A stretch of DNA of 64,000 nt from Mansonella perstans (Eukaryota; Nematoda; Chromadorea; Rhabditida; Onchocercidae), in NCBI GenBank assembly GCA_037074765.1, contig JBAMDO010000568.1, forward strand, positions 620,001 through 684,000, in the 5' to 3' direction. Positions 49,767 through 61,548 of the stretch are shown here, one piece after another (within the stretch, counting starts at the first letter, position 1; each line of letters begins with the position of its first letter). The translations under genes and the position numbers were made by a program. Below the pieces are notes generated by a model. That model was not told the origin of the DNA. It searched no databases and was given only the letters and a program-made list of their open reading frames with translations.

Positions 49767-52700
49767 TTTGTGAAATGGCCAAGTTCCCTAACTGGCACAG
49801 TCGCAACAAAAAAAGAATTTCTGACTTTTTAGCCTTCCCGCTAAAAAATCAAAGAAACTTGCCAAATGTTACCTGACTAAGATTTACTGTTCAGTTCGAA
49901 TGAAGAAAGAACAAAACTTGCACTAAGTTGTTATCTTCTGAGGTAATAAACTTTGCCTGGTGATAATTTTCCAAAGATGTGTGACGAAAAAGGCTTTTGG
50001 CAGTGATGCAAGAAAAACCGAGCAACTTTTGCAGGAAATATCTATTCGGAGATTACTATTTTCTTAGAGATTCAAATGAGCTAAGAACTTCACTTCTTAG
50101 GATACCTGAGCTTTAAACTCATTTTTAAAAGACCTTTTTCCTTTTCCAGATATTCGTAGGTGTATTTGTGAATAAAATTAGAGAGTCGAGAAAAAGTAGT
50201 GGAAAAATATATTATTTACTACTATAAATATCTGGAAAAGGAAGATTCGCTATCTTTCCAGTGCTTGCAGAATAGGCGGCACTATTCAGAAATTTTCAGA
50301 ATCCATGCTTTTCAGGATATTCCTGAGAACTCTTTATAAATGAAATAAGACAACGTGTCTAACCTTTACTATAGCGAGTCTTAGGGAATTTTTTGTATGT
50401 TTGGTAACCTTACCAATTCCATAAAATAAAGAGCTATTATTGTCGAAATGATAGTTTAAGTGACAATTGTTACTAAAGATTCTCCTTTATATTATGACAT
50501 AAAAGTATGTTAGATAGTTGAATGGAAAAAGAATCGGTTGTAACTGTTCGATATACATACAATAGATACGTTTGCATAGTAGGAATTCTTTTCTTAGTAA
50601 AATATAGCGATACAAACATCTTCTGACGCTTTATTAATATACTTCTGATGTGGAAGAGATTTTGAATCATTGTGATATCTTCTGAATTACCTTATGGGAC
50701 TTTTAATATATATTGAAGTTTAAAAAATTTTTTTTCATCTTTACGATTTTTTTATGTGACATCGACTAGATTTTTTTTACATCAAATTTTTCAATGGTTT
50801 AAAAATTAAAGAAACAACAGTGTCACTTGCTAACGCTGAGCTGCCAGAAATGCTGTAACATCTGTTCTGTACTAGTCAGTACAAGAGGATTAAGATGAAG
50901 AAAAAGGTTATTGATACTAGTATAGAAAATTGCTTCTTAAAAATGCACTTATTGAATGAGGGATTCCTGGTATCAAAAAATGGAAAGTTTAAGTAAACCA
51001 AATAGACAGAATTATTCTCTGGCTAAAGCATGAAATCTCGCCGTTCTTGAAATTTAATCAAGCCTAAATTTAATCAAACCAAATATAACTTGGCATGCAA
51101 AATTTCTTTTGTACGACCAGTTGTGATGTTTGCAATTGTTTGGATTTTGCTCAGTGACAGTTCATTTCCTTTTTATTGCAGGTTGATTGAATGGGAACTA
51201 TTCTCAGTTTTTCGAAATAATGAAGCAATGTTTAATGTTTTGTATCGCATAATCTGCAACGTCCCATCATTTCCATAAATTTTATTTCTCCATTCAACAT
51301 AACCAAAGAACCAATGAATCAATACTTCTTAAATAATAGACACTCATTTTAATTTTTTGGAGTTCAAAAAATAACTCAAAATACAGTCTTAATGGAATGA
51401 TAGAATAAGAAACCAAAATTTATTAAATTTAATAAATTTCAAATTTTCAATGATGAATAACCTGCTTAACTTATCTGTCACGTGGTTTTTTTTCCTCTTA
51501 GCTTACAAAATATAGCACAATAAATGATGAATTTGTATACGTAATAGAAGCGCTCATTCTTGCGTTACGGTTGTTTTATGAAATGCAGAAATGCATAAAT
51601 TAGGACTGTCTCTTTTACACAACACCTAAGAAAACTTATTTATTTTATTTCTTCTAGGAAATACAGCGAATTATTATTATTATTATCATTGCATTTTACG
51701 GCCTCATGCCGTAATACAAATGAGATGCAATAATAAAAATTTTCCCTTTTTGGAATATTTGTATTTTATATTACAAAAAAAAAAAAAAAAATGAATTGTC
51801 TACATTTAGAGGGATGCAAGAGGCTGAACGATCATAAAATATGCTGAAATGTAAAATTTTGTTTTGCTATCTATGAATTTTCATTTTTCTTTAAGCAATA
51901 CTCGGCTGTTATTAATTTATTTGCAAATCAAAACTTTAAGTTTTGCAAAGCATCAGAAATGTATGATGTTCAAATAACTTAAGAAACTAAATTTTTCTAA
52001 AAAATTTCTCAATCCTTCCATACTTTTAAGCCAGTATTTTCGGGATGAAATCTCTAAACAATGCTAATGTTGATCATAATTATAAAGAGGCAAGAAATGA
52101 ATCGCTGTTAGGTAAGCTTTATGTCATGGTAATTATTGTTTTAAGCAATGTTAAATGAAATTATGCATGACAAAATTGAAATATTGACCTCGCAACTTTT
52201 GAAATATTAACTTTTCAAATATTTGAAATATTAATCAATTTGATGATTTCTTGCAAAAAAGAGACACTAACGAAGTGACACTAATATATCGCGACAGTAG
52301 TTTCAAAAATTTTGCAAGAAATTATCTCTTTTTTCTTAGAATTATTTTTTTTTTTTTTAGCAAAATTATCTCAGTGCAATTATAAATTTCATAGCTTTTT
52401 TTTTGATTTTCTCTGCTGATATTTCAAGTACAGAATTTACTGTTTCAAGCAAAATTATTTTATTTTATTGGGAAAATGTTACTGCTTACTGGAAATGTAA
52501 ACTGTTCTTGGTACTAGTTGGGAGACAAACAATTTAAATTACATATAGCTGAAACTTTTGCAATCTTAAAAATTACACAGAAAACAAATTCTAAACTTCT
52601 GTTTCAACTATCCCCTGCTGTCAACTGAGAAAATACATTCCGATTAGCTAATTGTCTAGCATTCAAACTTAATGTATTTCCTGTTGGTATTACTGCTACT

Positions 52701-53626
52701 GTTCGGAAATTTCATGAAAATAATTATCATCTCTCCATATTCATCATGTTAGTTTTCAGCACTATCCAACTTTCACTGTTTCATGTTCAAAGCATAATTG
52801 GATTAAATTTCTTGAAAGTAAAGTAAAGAAAGGTGCAGAATTCATTTGTAAAAAAAAAAGCACCAACTAATTTTTACTGATTTTTCAGCATTTGCTATAA
52901 AAGCACTAATTAAGTGGTCGGTTACGGTTTTGTCCTTGTCTATTATTATTTCACATTGGCCAAGCAATTATGTTTGAAATTATCCGAGTAAACCATAAAA
53001 TTTATTAGCTCATATTTGAGAAATGGAAAGAAATTTTTGGCAATTTTACATCCCCAATTTCATTCCTTTCATACGGGCTTATATGGGAGAAGTGCAGCGA
53101 AGTGGTAAGCGAGTAAGCTAATTTCTTCCTGTGTGTGCTTAAATTTGAAAATTTAGGAGAAAATTAGACACATATTCATTAGTGTGTCTGTCTGTTGTGC
53201 CTGTATGTGTATGTATATATGTGTGTATATATATATGTGTTTATAGTTGTATGAATGATTACGGTAATGCGCTATTAGGGCTTAATAAAGATAAGGGAGA
53301 AAAGGAAAAGGCGTGATGGAACTTTGCAAGACTAAAAGTAAGACGCGATGAGAAGTGTGGTTTGTCAAGTTTGATTGGTGATAAAATAGAGAACTAGAAA
53401 AAGGAGAAAGTATTTTAGATCCATTGAAAAATTTTTGCAATAATCGGTTTGGAAGCTTTTAACTAATAAGGGGGAAAGGAGGGTCGCTGAAGCTAAGGCC
53501 TAAACAAGCCGTTTGAAATAATTGTGGTGGCTGCTTCACTTGATTGCAATTTAGGCCAAATTTGCCTTCTTTTAACGAATATAGACTCATTTAAGGTCCG
53601 TGCTGTCCTATTTAGTTAAATTTCAG

Positions 53627-54377
53627 GATGCTCTAACTGGACTTCCGGCCGGGTAAGTAAGGTGTGTTAGATCTGTAACCGTGATGTTTGCAAATGAAGG
53701 GAGAATGAAGGAATGGTGATAGAAGGCTCTCATTGCAGGCACCTCAGCCCAATATCCGGTAATTTTGGAACCTTAAAAGAGATGGTAGTGTATGAGTATG
53801 ATTAAAGCCTTTTCGACTAGTAATTATTTTATTATATCTACTGAGCTGCTAACTAGACCTATACCCACAACTCCTAAATTTCAAATCTTAAGCATTTAAT
53901 TTCATTTTTATTGAGTATAGAGAGTTTTCCTCCCATTATTTCTATTTTAATGGGTAGCTATTCATTTCATTTCATTTCATCACTTCAATTTTATTCATCT
54001 TTTGATAGCTACCACACATCCATATTCCAGAAGTATTTTTTAAAACTTCTTTCTGATCATATTTTTTTATAACGAATAATATAATACGTTAAAGATTGAA
54101 TAATTTCGATGAACTGAGCAAGTGTTTGATTATGTGTTAATTTTTGTATTAAACTATTACCATATGTTAAGAAAGTAATTTTCATCTGTGCACGTGCGTT
54201 TCTCTCTTTCAATTTTAAACTATGCAAATACTTTAATTGAAATTTTTTAGTGTTAATTGTATGAGGTCAAACTCAGTGGTACATTCAAACAATAAGAACT
54301 ACAGCATCTGTAACGACATCAATAAGAGCGAAGCAACGGCAGTAAGTGACACAAATTTCGGCCGTAATTTTAATCCG
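53627..54377 (+). other. zfh-2: candidate upstream exons of the zfh-2-like gene
   Basis: A 26-nt microexon at 53627-53652 lies between a consensus acceptor (aaatttcag) and a consensus donor (gtaagt). It reads DALTGLPA and ends in phase 2. The next segment, 54251-54377, lies between aattttttag and gtacgt, begins with one base that completes the split codon, is open for 42 codons (VNCMRSNSVVHSNNKNYSIC...) and ends in phase 0. That phase joins directly to the exon at 57138. An ATG at 54261 could start translation. Residues are Ser/Asn-rich, as in the disordered N-termini of ZFH proteins. No motif proves membership. Confidence 0.35.
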
Positions 54378-55261
54378 GTACGTGAATTCCTGTATCAGTA
54401 AAGTTGAAAAAAAAAATTAGTGCATTGCATTTGAAAGCAATGAATGAAGGAGAAATACAAAAATTTTGACAATTTGCGCAATTTCAATATTCATAAGAGA
54501 AATAATTTGAAATGTATCGTTCTAATATCCGCCTTTATTTGAAAGTATTGGTTTATCATTCCTATCAAAGTTATAATAACAACGGATTATAGGAAATTGT
54601 AAATTTTGTAGTATGCAGGACAAAGGCCTGTTGCAGGTTTACTCTTCCATTTGAATAAGGTTTACTTCACAACTTGAATAAGCATTTTAAATCTGATCTA
54701 ATTAGGAATATTTTTTTTTTAGAGATTTGTTCTTGATAAGGATATTTCAATGAATAGAATGAATTAAAAAAAAAAGTTGCTACTTTATGTCCTCTTATTC
54801 AGAATTATTATTTTTTTTTTTTTTTTTTTTTTAAGGCTTTTGTCGCTATTTCTGGCTACTCTATACATCTTTTACTATCATCATTACATACAGTTTGTGT
54901 GTGAAAATTGGTAGGAAAGAAGTATGGTGAAATGTATAATTATTTGCTAATTATAATATATATTCTTTTTCTACCGAGCAATTTGATCTTCATTGTATAT
55001 TTCGCATCAAATATTGTAATTATCCTTTCTTAAAATATCAATTTCTAAAAGTTATTCAAGTTGAGTTATGTTCATGAAAATGATCAATTGCTACAATATC
55101 AATTTTCTCCTTTCTTTCTCTATCATATCTGATCATAGAATTATGATCCGCCAATTAATTAAGATCCTTAGTTTAAATAATTAAGAATAGCCAAATAACA
55201 CTACTTCTATACTTTTCTTTTCCTTTCTCATATTTTTTTTTTTGTTTTTTTTAGTAGAAGA

Positions 55262-58200
55262 ATGATTTTGCCTTTGACTGCTATTTATACGACATCTTCA
55301 GAAATGTATTCGATATGCGAAGTGGGAGGAAATATTTTCTCAAATTTACTTCCTTCAGCTTATTTATTGTTAGAGGTAAAAAAAAAAATGAAGGATTTAT
55401 GTCTTCGTTGCATAATGGTATTTCATTGCCAGGATCATTATCGTAATCATCGTAATCTTCAATATTTTTATATTTAACTTGTCATTAAATTGTCTGTCAA
55501 ATATTTTTAACTTGAATTCTCAAACTTTAGCAACAAATTTTGATTCAGAATCTGCAAGAATACAAAATTTATCTTTTAAAATATATAAGAATTGATAGAA
55601 TTGAATAATTATCATCAATCATCATAAGTATTCTTTATGAGAAATAATTCAAATTGCTGTAATCGAAATGAATTGTAACATGCAGAAACTTCACATATTG
55701 CAACCAGGTGTATTTTCATATATCTGTCAATTTCTTGCTATCTATAATGTCGATTTTAGAGAGACGAGCAAATAATTCAGCAGCTGAATAGCACAATTTT
55801 TTTTTTTTTTTTTAGCATTAATGAGGAAGATTTAAATAAAATCATAATTCAGGGAACAATAGAATTTACAGTACATACAAGTAAATCGTTTAATTTCCAT
55901 AAGTTTTTAAAATAATTTTGAAAATTTCATTTAATAACAATTTTTTTTCGATTTTTGTTGACTGAAATTAAGAAATGATCCATCAGATGAGTTGTTATAC
56001 TTTATAAAATTTAAATACAAATGAAATTTCATTTAAAATTATTTCAAATAGAAAAGTCAAAAAAATTATTCATCGAAGCATAATTGTAAAATTACAAGAA
56101 ATATAAAATTCTACATATGGCCCTTCTTTAAAGTATTGGGACAAAGGGCGTGTGAATAACATTGGCTTTGCATTAAATAAGTGACAATGAAACAATTGGG
56201 CGGTGAACACGCGCACCATGCAACCTGTACACATACATACACGCACATGTGTACACATACATACATACACGCACATGTGTACACATACATACATACACGC
56301 ACATATGTACGCATATACAAATACACGCACAAATGTACACATACACACATACACGCACATATGTACACATACATGCACACATGTACACATACATACACGC
56401 ACATGTGTACACATACATACATACACGCACATATGTACACATACACATACGTACACATACACACATACATACACGCACATATGTACACAGATATACAGAT
56501 ACGTACATACAACACACATGCACATAAGCATACACGCATAGATAGCGTTAACCAGATGTATTGAAACGCATTAATAATGTTTATACAGTGCTTTTAACTT
56601 GCATCAACTGTGTCATAATAATCTGAGACACTAATAGCTTCAATAGGCTATCATCAATTAGAGATATTAATACTTTTGTAAATATTAAACAATCATTTCA
56701 TTTAGCACAATTGCTATACCAATGTGATGATCACAAATACTATCACATATCTTTTCATCTTTTCTCTATCAAATATCAATTTGAAATGTTTATTTTAATT
56801 AATAAATTCATAAAATTAAATGCAAATAAATAAATAAAAAAAAAAAAAAACATTTCAATGCAAAATTAATTCAAAAAGTTCATTTATAAAATGTTAATTC
56901 CTTTTATAAATTAATTAATGCAATTTTTCTTTTTTTATTTTATTTTTTTCCAATAATGATTTCATCGGCCAAACAATAAATTCTCTAAAATAATTTGAAT
57001 GTATTCAAAGCATAAAATTTAAGCTTTAAATAATTTATCTGAGAAATAATGTAAAATAATTCAATAATTATCTTTATTTTAGATGAAATTCGAAATAGTT
57101 CACTGCTTGTTAAGAAATAAAAATTGTTAAATTTCAGGTGCTTTTTGAAGAATGTTTTGGTCAAATTGAAAGAAATCCAGCTGAGGATAAATGTTCTTCC
57201 GAAACAATTGCTGAATCTGATGAGCAACAAATATGCCCGACCAGTTTAGAATCTACTACTACTGAACGGTTTTATTTTTATTAGCATGTAACAAAATTTT
57301 AATAAATTCTGCTCAAAATGAAGCTGAATCAGGTGGTTAACTGCCTTTAAACGGGTTTACTGCAACAGCTGAACGATCAAAAAAGCACGAAGGTTAATTG
57401 ATTGATGGGAATAGCTGAATTGTCAAATAAGAGAGGAATGTTGGAAATAAAATTTTTTTTATCTTCTTTTCATAAATTTTGTTTTTTTTTTTTTTATTTT
57501 TTTTCATTAAATTCTTTTCATAAGTTTTTATATAAAGCAAAAAAAAAAAATATCCTTTTATTTTTTTTCACTTCTATTTACTGTATATTAATTCTAGCTC
57601 GCTTTGGAAGGCATCACTTTTTTTAATGTTAACATTTTCACTTTATAATGTTAATGAAAAAAGAAAAACTTATGAAAAAGACTTCATTCATTCAACATAA
57701 TGATATCTCTTCTAAGAGATCAACTATACAACTTTATTTGTTTAGCCCTAAATTAATCATTCATTTAACTCCATAACTCATTCATTGTAGTAATCCTTCT
57801 TTGTGGGAATTCGAAACACTAAAAGTTTGAACTTTTTTTAACAAATGAAAGAATTTCATTTACTTCTCTCTTCTTTGCTGATAATTTTATTCTACCAAAT
57901 CTTAAACTTAATAATAATTAAGATTTTTTTAAAGAATTTGTCGGGAAAGTTTTTGTAACGTGGCACAGTCGAATCTCAAACTTGGGTAGTTAAACCGTTG
58001 CGTTGAGTTGAGTTGCGTTGACACCTCAAACTTGGACAATTAAACCTTTTATTAGAATAATTGGATAACGCGAGATTAATGTAACAATTATGTAGAACGC
58101 GTATTTAATGGTAACATTAGCATATAATAAAGCGGTAATGATGAGGAGAATAGAACCAGTAGCCGTGGATGTGAACAAATCCCAAAAATGGTCTTTTTGG

Positions 58201-61200
58201 GATGATTGAGAGTTTATATACTGAGTATTGTAGGCGGAGAAACTTGTATTAATGAGTTGAGTTATAAGAAGCTAAAGATCATAAAAAATGAAATCCTTTG
58301 TACAGATAAGCTTAGTTGAGAAGGTACAATATATTGCATGTAAGCATAAGCATCAAACAAAGGATTTCGACACAGTTACAGAATGGTTTTGGTTAATAAG
58401 TGTTAATTGCAGCTGCCTCTTTGTTAGTTTATGGTAGGAAAGAGTTTGACAGCTTATAATTGGAACAAAGAGATTAAACATTACGAAATTAATTAGGTGG
58501 CTCATAAAAGCCGTTAATACAATCAGATTTAAACCCTATTGGAAATTTCGCGTTATGAATTTCGCGACAGAATTGATGAATCTGCAACATTTTTTTTTTT
58601 TTTTTTTTTTACATTGCCTTTATTGTCAATTAGAAAGGAGCTATAGAAGATTAAAATTAAATTTCAAGAAATTAGACATAAATGAATGAGTGAAAGTTTT
58701 TAAATTAATTTGAAAATATCTAAGATTAAAAAGTATTTTTGTTGCAAATAATATATTTTAGTAGTTAATATATCTCATATACGAATAAATGTGCAAGAAA
58801 AATTTGCTCAGAAAATTATTGCAACATATAAGGCCTTCAGATACGATATACAATTATCCAAATATATTTTTTTCATATTCATCTCTGCATTGCTTGACCT
58901 TCTTGGCTTTTCATCACTATAATCCAATACCTCATCTTCTCTCATTCTATTTTTGTTCTTAATCGTGTAGTTTTTTCTTACTCTTACTTCATATATGTTT
59001 GCTGATTATTTGTCAAAGCTACAACGCATTTATTATTAATTGTTCAAAATTTGAAACTTTCATTTAAATTAAGTGCTGAAATTTGCATAATTTGCAGCAC
59101 TAATGATTCTCACTGCAACACATCCTCGAATACAATATTTTATGGTTCCGGGACAGAGCTAGGGACTGGCGGCAGTAGCGGAGTAATGGATATGGATCGT
59201 CTTTTGCAACAAACGATGAGCCTATCTGCGGATGCTGATTTTACGGCAAACAGGATTTTGCACCATGTTCCGATGAACTTGATGAACGGGTCTACCCAAG
59301 GAATGGCATCAACTAGCACAAGCGGTATACGCCAGTTGTCTAACTCTAGCAAAATTTCTGTTGAATTTTTCCAACTGTTTTCAGTATTTTGAAATAATGT
59401 AATTTAGCGATCATCAAATTTGATTTGAACGGTCTATAATAATCTTTTATGCGTTTAGTATTTTCAGATATAAATTTTATCCATTAGATCTACCGGGAAT
59501 GACATTAAAAATCGCAATCATTACTAAATTTAAACGAGAATGAAAACTTAAAACCATTAGTCGTAAGGATTTAAAATTATGTGAAAGTTTTGGTGTCGAT
59601 ATCTTGAATAACCGCCCTTTACGAGAGAGATGATATGAAGACGCGAAGGCCTAAATAATAGGGTCATTTAAGTTATACTCAATATTACATATTTTCATAA
59701 TGTGATAAATATATTTTCCTGTGCTAGGAATATATGTATTTTCTTTTGTTGTTCAAGTTAGAAGCACTTTAATTTGTTCTATGTCAGAAAGAATTGGATC
59801 AAAAATTTTTGAGATTTCTATTGTCAAAGATATCAAAATAGACTGAGAAATAATCTCCCAGTATTATTATCTTGAAAATCTTGAAAATGCTATCAAAGAA
59901 TTTCGTATGAACTGACTTCCAAAACGAAATCAATTTTCTCTAGGAGTTTTGATCTTGTATATAATCATAATTTTTTGGGGTCTAAGCTTGTCTAGCATTG
60001 CTATTTTTCAATCTTTTTTCCGGTAATCATCACAATTTTTAACATCCTTTATGTTAACTTCTTTCCTTCTTGCTTATCGCAATTTATGAATCCTTAATTT
60101 ATGATTATTTTTCAGAAGATATGCCCGGCTCTTCGTCATCTGTATCGGTGTTCTCAACTACAACATTAACAGCTCGGAATAGTTCTAAAACGTTAAAATG
60201 TCCGAAATGCAACTGGCATTACAAATATCAAGAAACACTGGAGATTCACATGAAGGAAAAACATGCGGGTCATGAGGTTTGATATCTGAATATAAGTTCT
60301 AGCCTTCCTCCTATACCAAATCATAGACTGAGTTCTTACTCTTACGAATCCTGGTATAAAGTCAATTAATATTTTATTATAATACTCATCAGATAAGCAA
60401 ATGATGTAGTGATGGTTATATCATAATTGATTTGTATTAAAAAATTTCTTCATTTAATAAATAATTTGAAATAATTTTTCTAGGTAAAGTGCATTTTCTG
60501 CTTGCATAATCGACCGCATCCTCGATTGGCCCGCGGTGAAAGCTATTCATGTGGCTACAAACCATATCGTTGTGAGATATGCAAATATAGCACTACAACG
60601 AAGGGTAATTTGAGCATACATATGCAAAGTGATAAGCATTTACATGCAATGCAGGAAATGCCACCTACAATTATAGGTCAGGTACTTAATTATCCAATTA
60701 GTTACTGAGCTTGAGCTCTTGTTCAATTCTTTTCTCTACAATTCCAAATTTTTCTTATTCGCAATGAAATAGCAATTATATGTGCTTAAAAATATTTTCG
60801 GATAATATTGAAATCCGAATCTAATTTTTTATTTGAGTATGCCAAGGAAGAATAATGACATGAACTTATTGATTTTTCCCAAAGATCATTACAACTTTCA
60901 AATTAATTGTCAAAAAAAATGAGCATAACTCATACTTTTTTAGGTAATACGATAGCAATTTCAAGTGGAGATCTGAATGCAGAAAATTTACTTCAGTGCA
61001 TGATTTGCTCCACATATTCGACTGATAATATTTCCAAAATGATCGAGCATATTGGTAAATAATTTAAATAGCCAAACTCCGATGCCAAATTGTCCAAACT
61101 TCGATGTGAAAATTGTTCCCTGAATATTTCATTAAATTTCTTTTTTAAACTTATATTTGAAATGTAGCTTAAATCTAGAATACTAATTTTTTCCAAGATA

Positions 61201-61548
61201 CCAAGTAAGAGTAGCATCTTAAGCTTTTATTTATCAATTTTATGATTAATGAAAAATGTTTGTTGTGAAATTTATCCATTCCAATGTCTTGAAAAATTTA
61301 TATCAATATTTTTTATATGGAAAGTTTTTTTTTTATATAGAAAATTTTTTTTATATAAACAAATAATTCGTCAAATTAAAAATGAAAGAAATATTTTTTA
61401 AGAGAAAGATCGAAGTCATCCGGTGATTGGTGATATCTCAGTGATACATGGTGTTTATCACTGTAATCTATGTCCATATAGTACTAGCCTGAAAGCAAAT
61501 TTCCAGTTGCATACAAGAACCGATAAACATATACAACGAATACAGATG
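55262..61548 (+). CDS. zfh-2: zinc-finger homeobox protein, ZFH-2/ZFHX3/ZFHX4 family, 5' part
   Basis: Exons: 55262-55375 (possible start exon, ATG eight bases after acceptor ttttttttag), 57138-57268, 59098-59324, 60116-60276, 60484-60676, 60944-61054, 61403-61548. All phases agree (361 codons) and the frame runs on past a gtaagt donor, so the 3' part with the homeodomains is outside the window. The last four exons are decisive. They carry C2H2 fingers [20 protein letters not shown], then CIFC with the family's [20 protein letters not shown], then [20 protein letters not shown], a degenerate finger [19 protein letters not shown], and [20 protein letters not shown]. These match ATBF1/ZFHX proteins very closely. 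Known role: large nuclear transcription factors, often neuronal. The first three exons are weaker: acidic and Ser/Thr-rich, with family support only from phase. Two donors are poor (gtttta after 57268, gtttga after 60276). Confidence 0.9.
56226..56525. repeat. 24-28-bp minisatellite of acacatac/acgcacat words
   Basis: About 300 bases of diverged repeats built from gtacacatacatacatacac followed by gcacatgt or gcacatat. The unit alternates cleanly enough that all six frames stay open, giving Thr/His/Tyr- and Cys/Val/Met-rich spurious proteins. It lies in the intron between the candidate zfh-2 exons at 55375 and 57138. Confidence 0.92.

Larger units (their letters stand above)
29701..53626. other. 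24-kb gene-poor region upstream of the zfh-2-like gene
   Basis: This is mostly AT-rich DNA with long T/A runs and no gene I can support. Repeats, an inverted-repeat element, a decayed coding-like tract and an orphan ORF are listed separately. GC-richer islands stand out at about 38590-38830, 43615-44110, 47260-47480, 48480-48750 and 53040-53780. Weak exon-like segments with splice signals occur at 44878-44946 (after ttgcttacag, 23 open codons, ends at gttaaa) and near 45016-45119. Most of the region is probably regulatory or 5' intronic DNA of the neighbouring zinc-finger homeobox gene. Confidence 0.5.

Noticed and set aside
56070..56564. Six overlapping ORFs up to 153 codons on both strands
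   Set aside because: All come from the acacatac/acgcacat minisatellite, which lacks stop codons in every frame; the products are Thr/His/Tyr or Cys/Val/Met repeats.
56985..57230. 81-codon minus-strand ORF
   Set aside because: It is opposite the plus-strand exon 57138-57268, which has correct splice sites and phase; the minus frame is a Phe/Ile/Leu-rich shadow.
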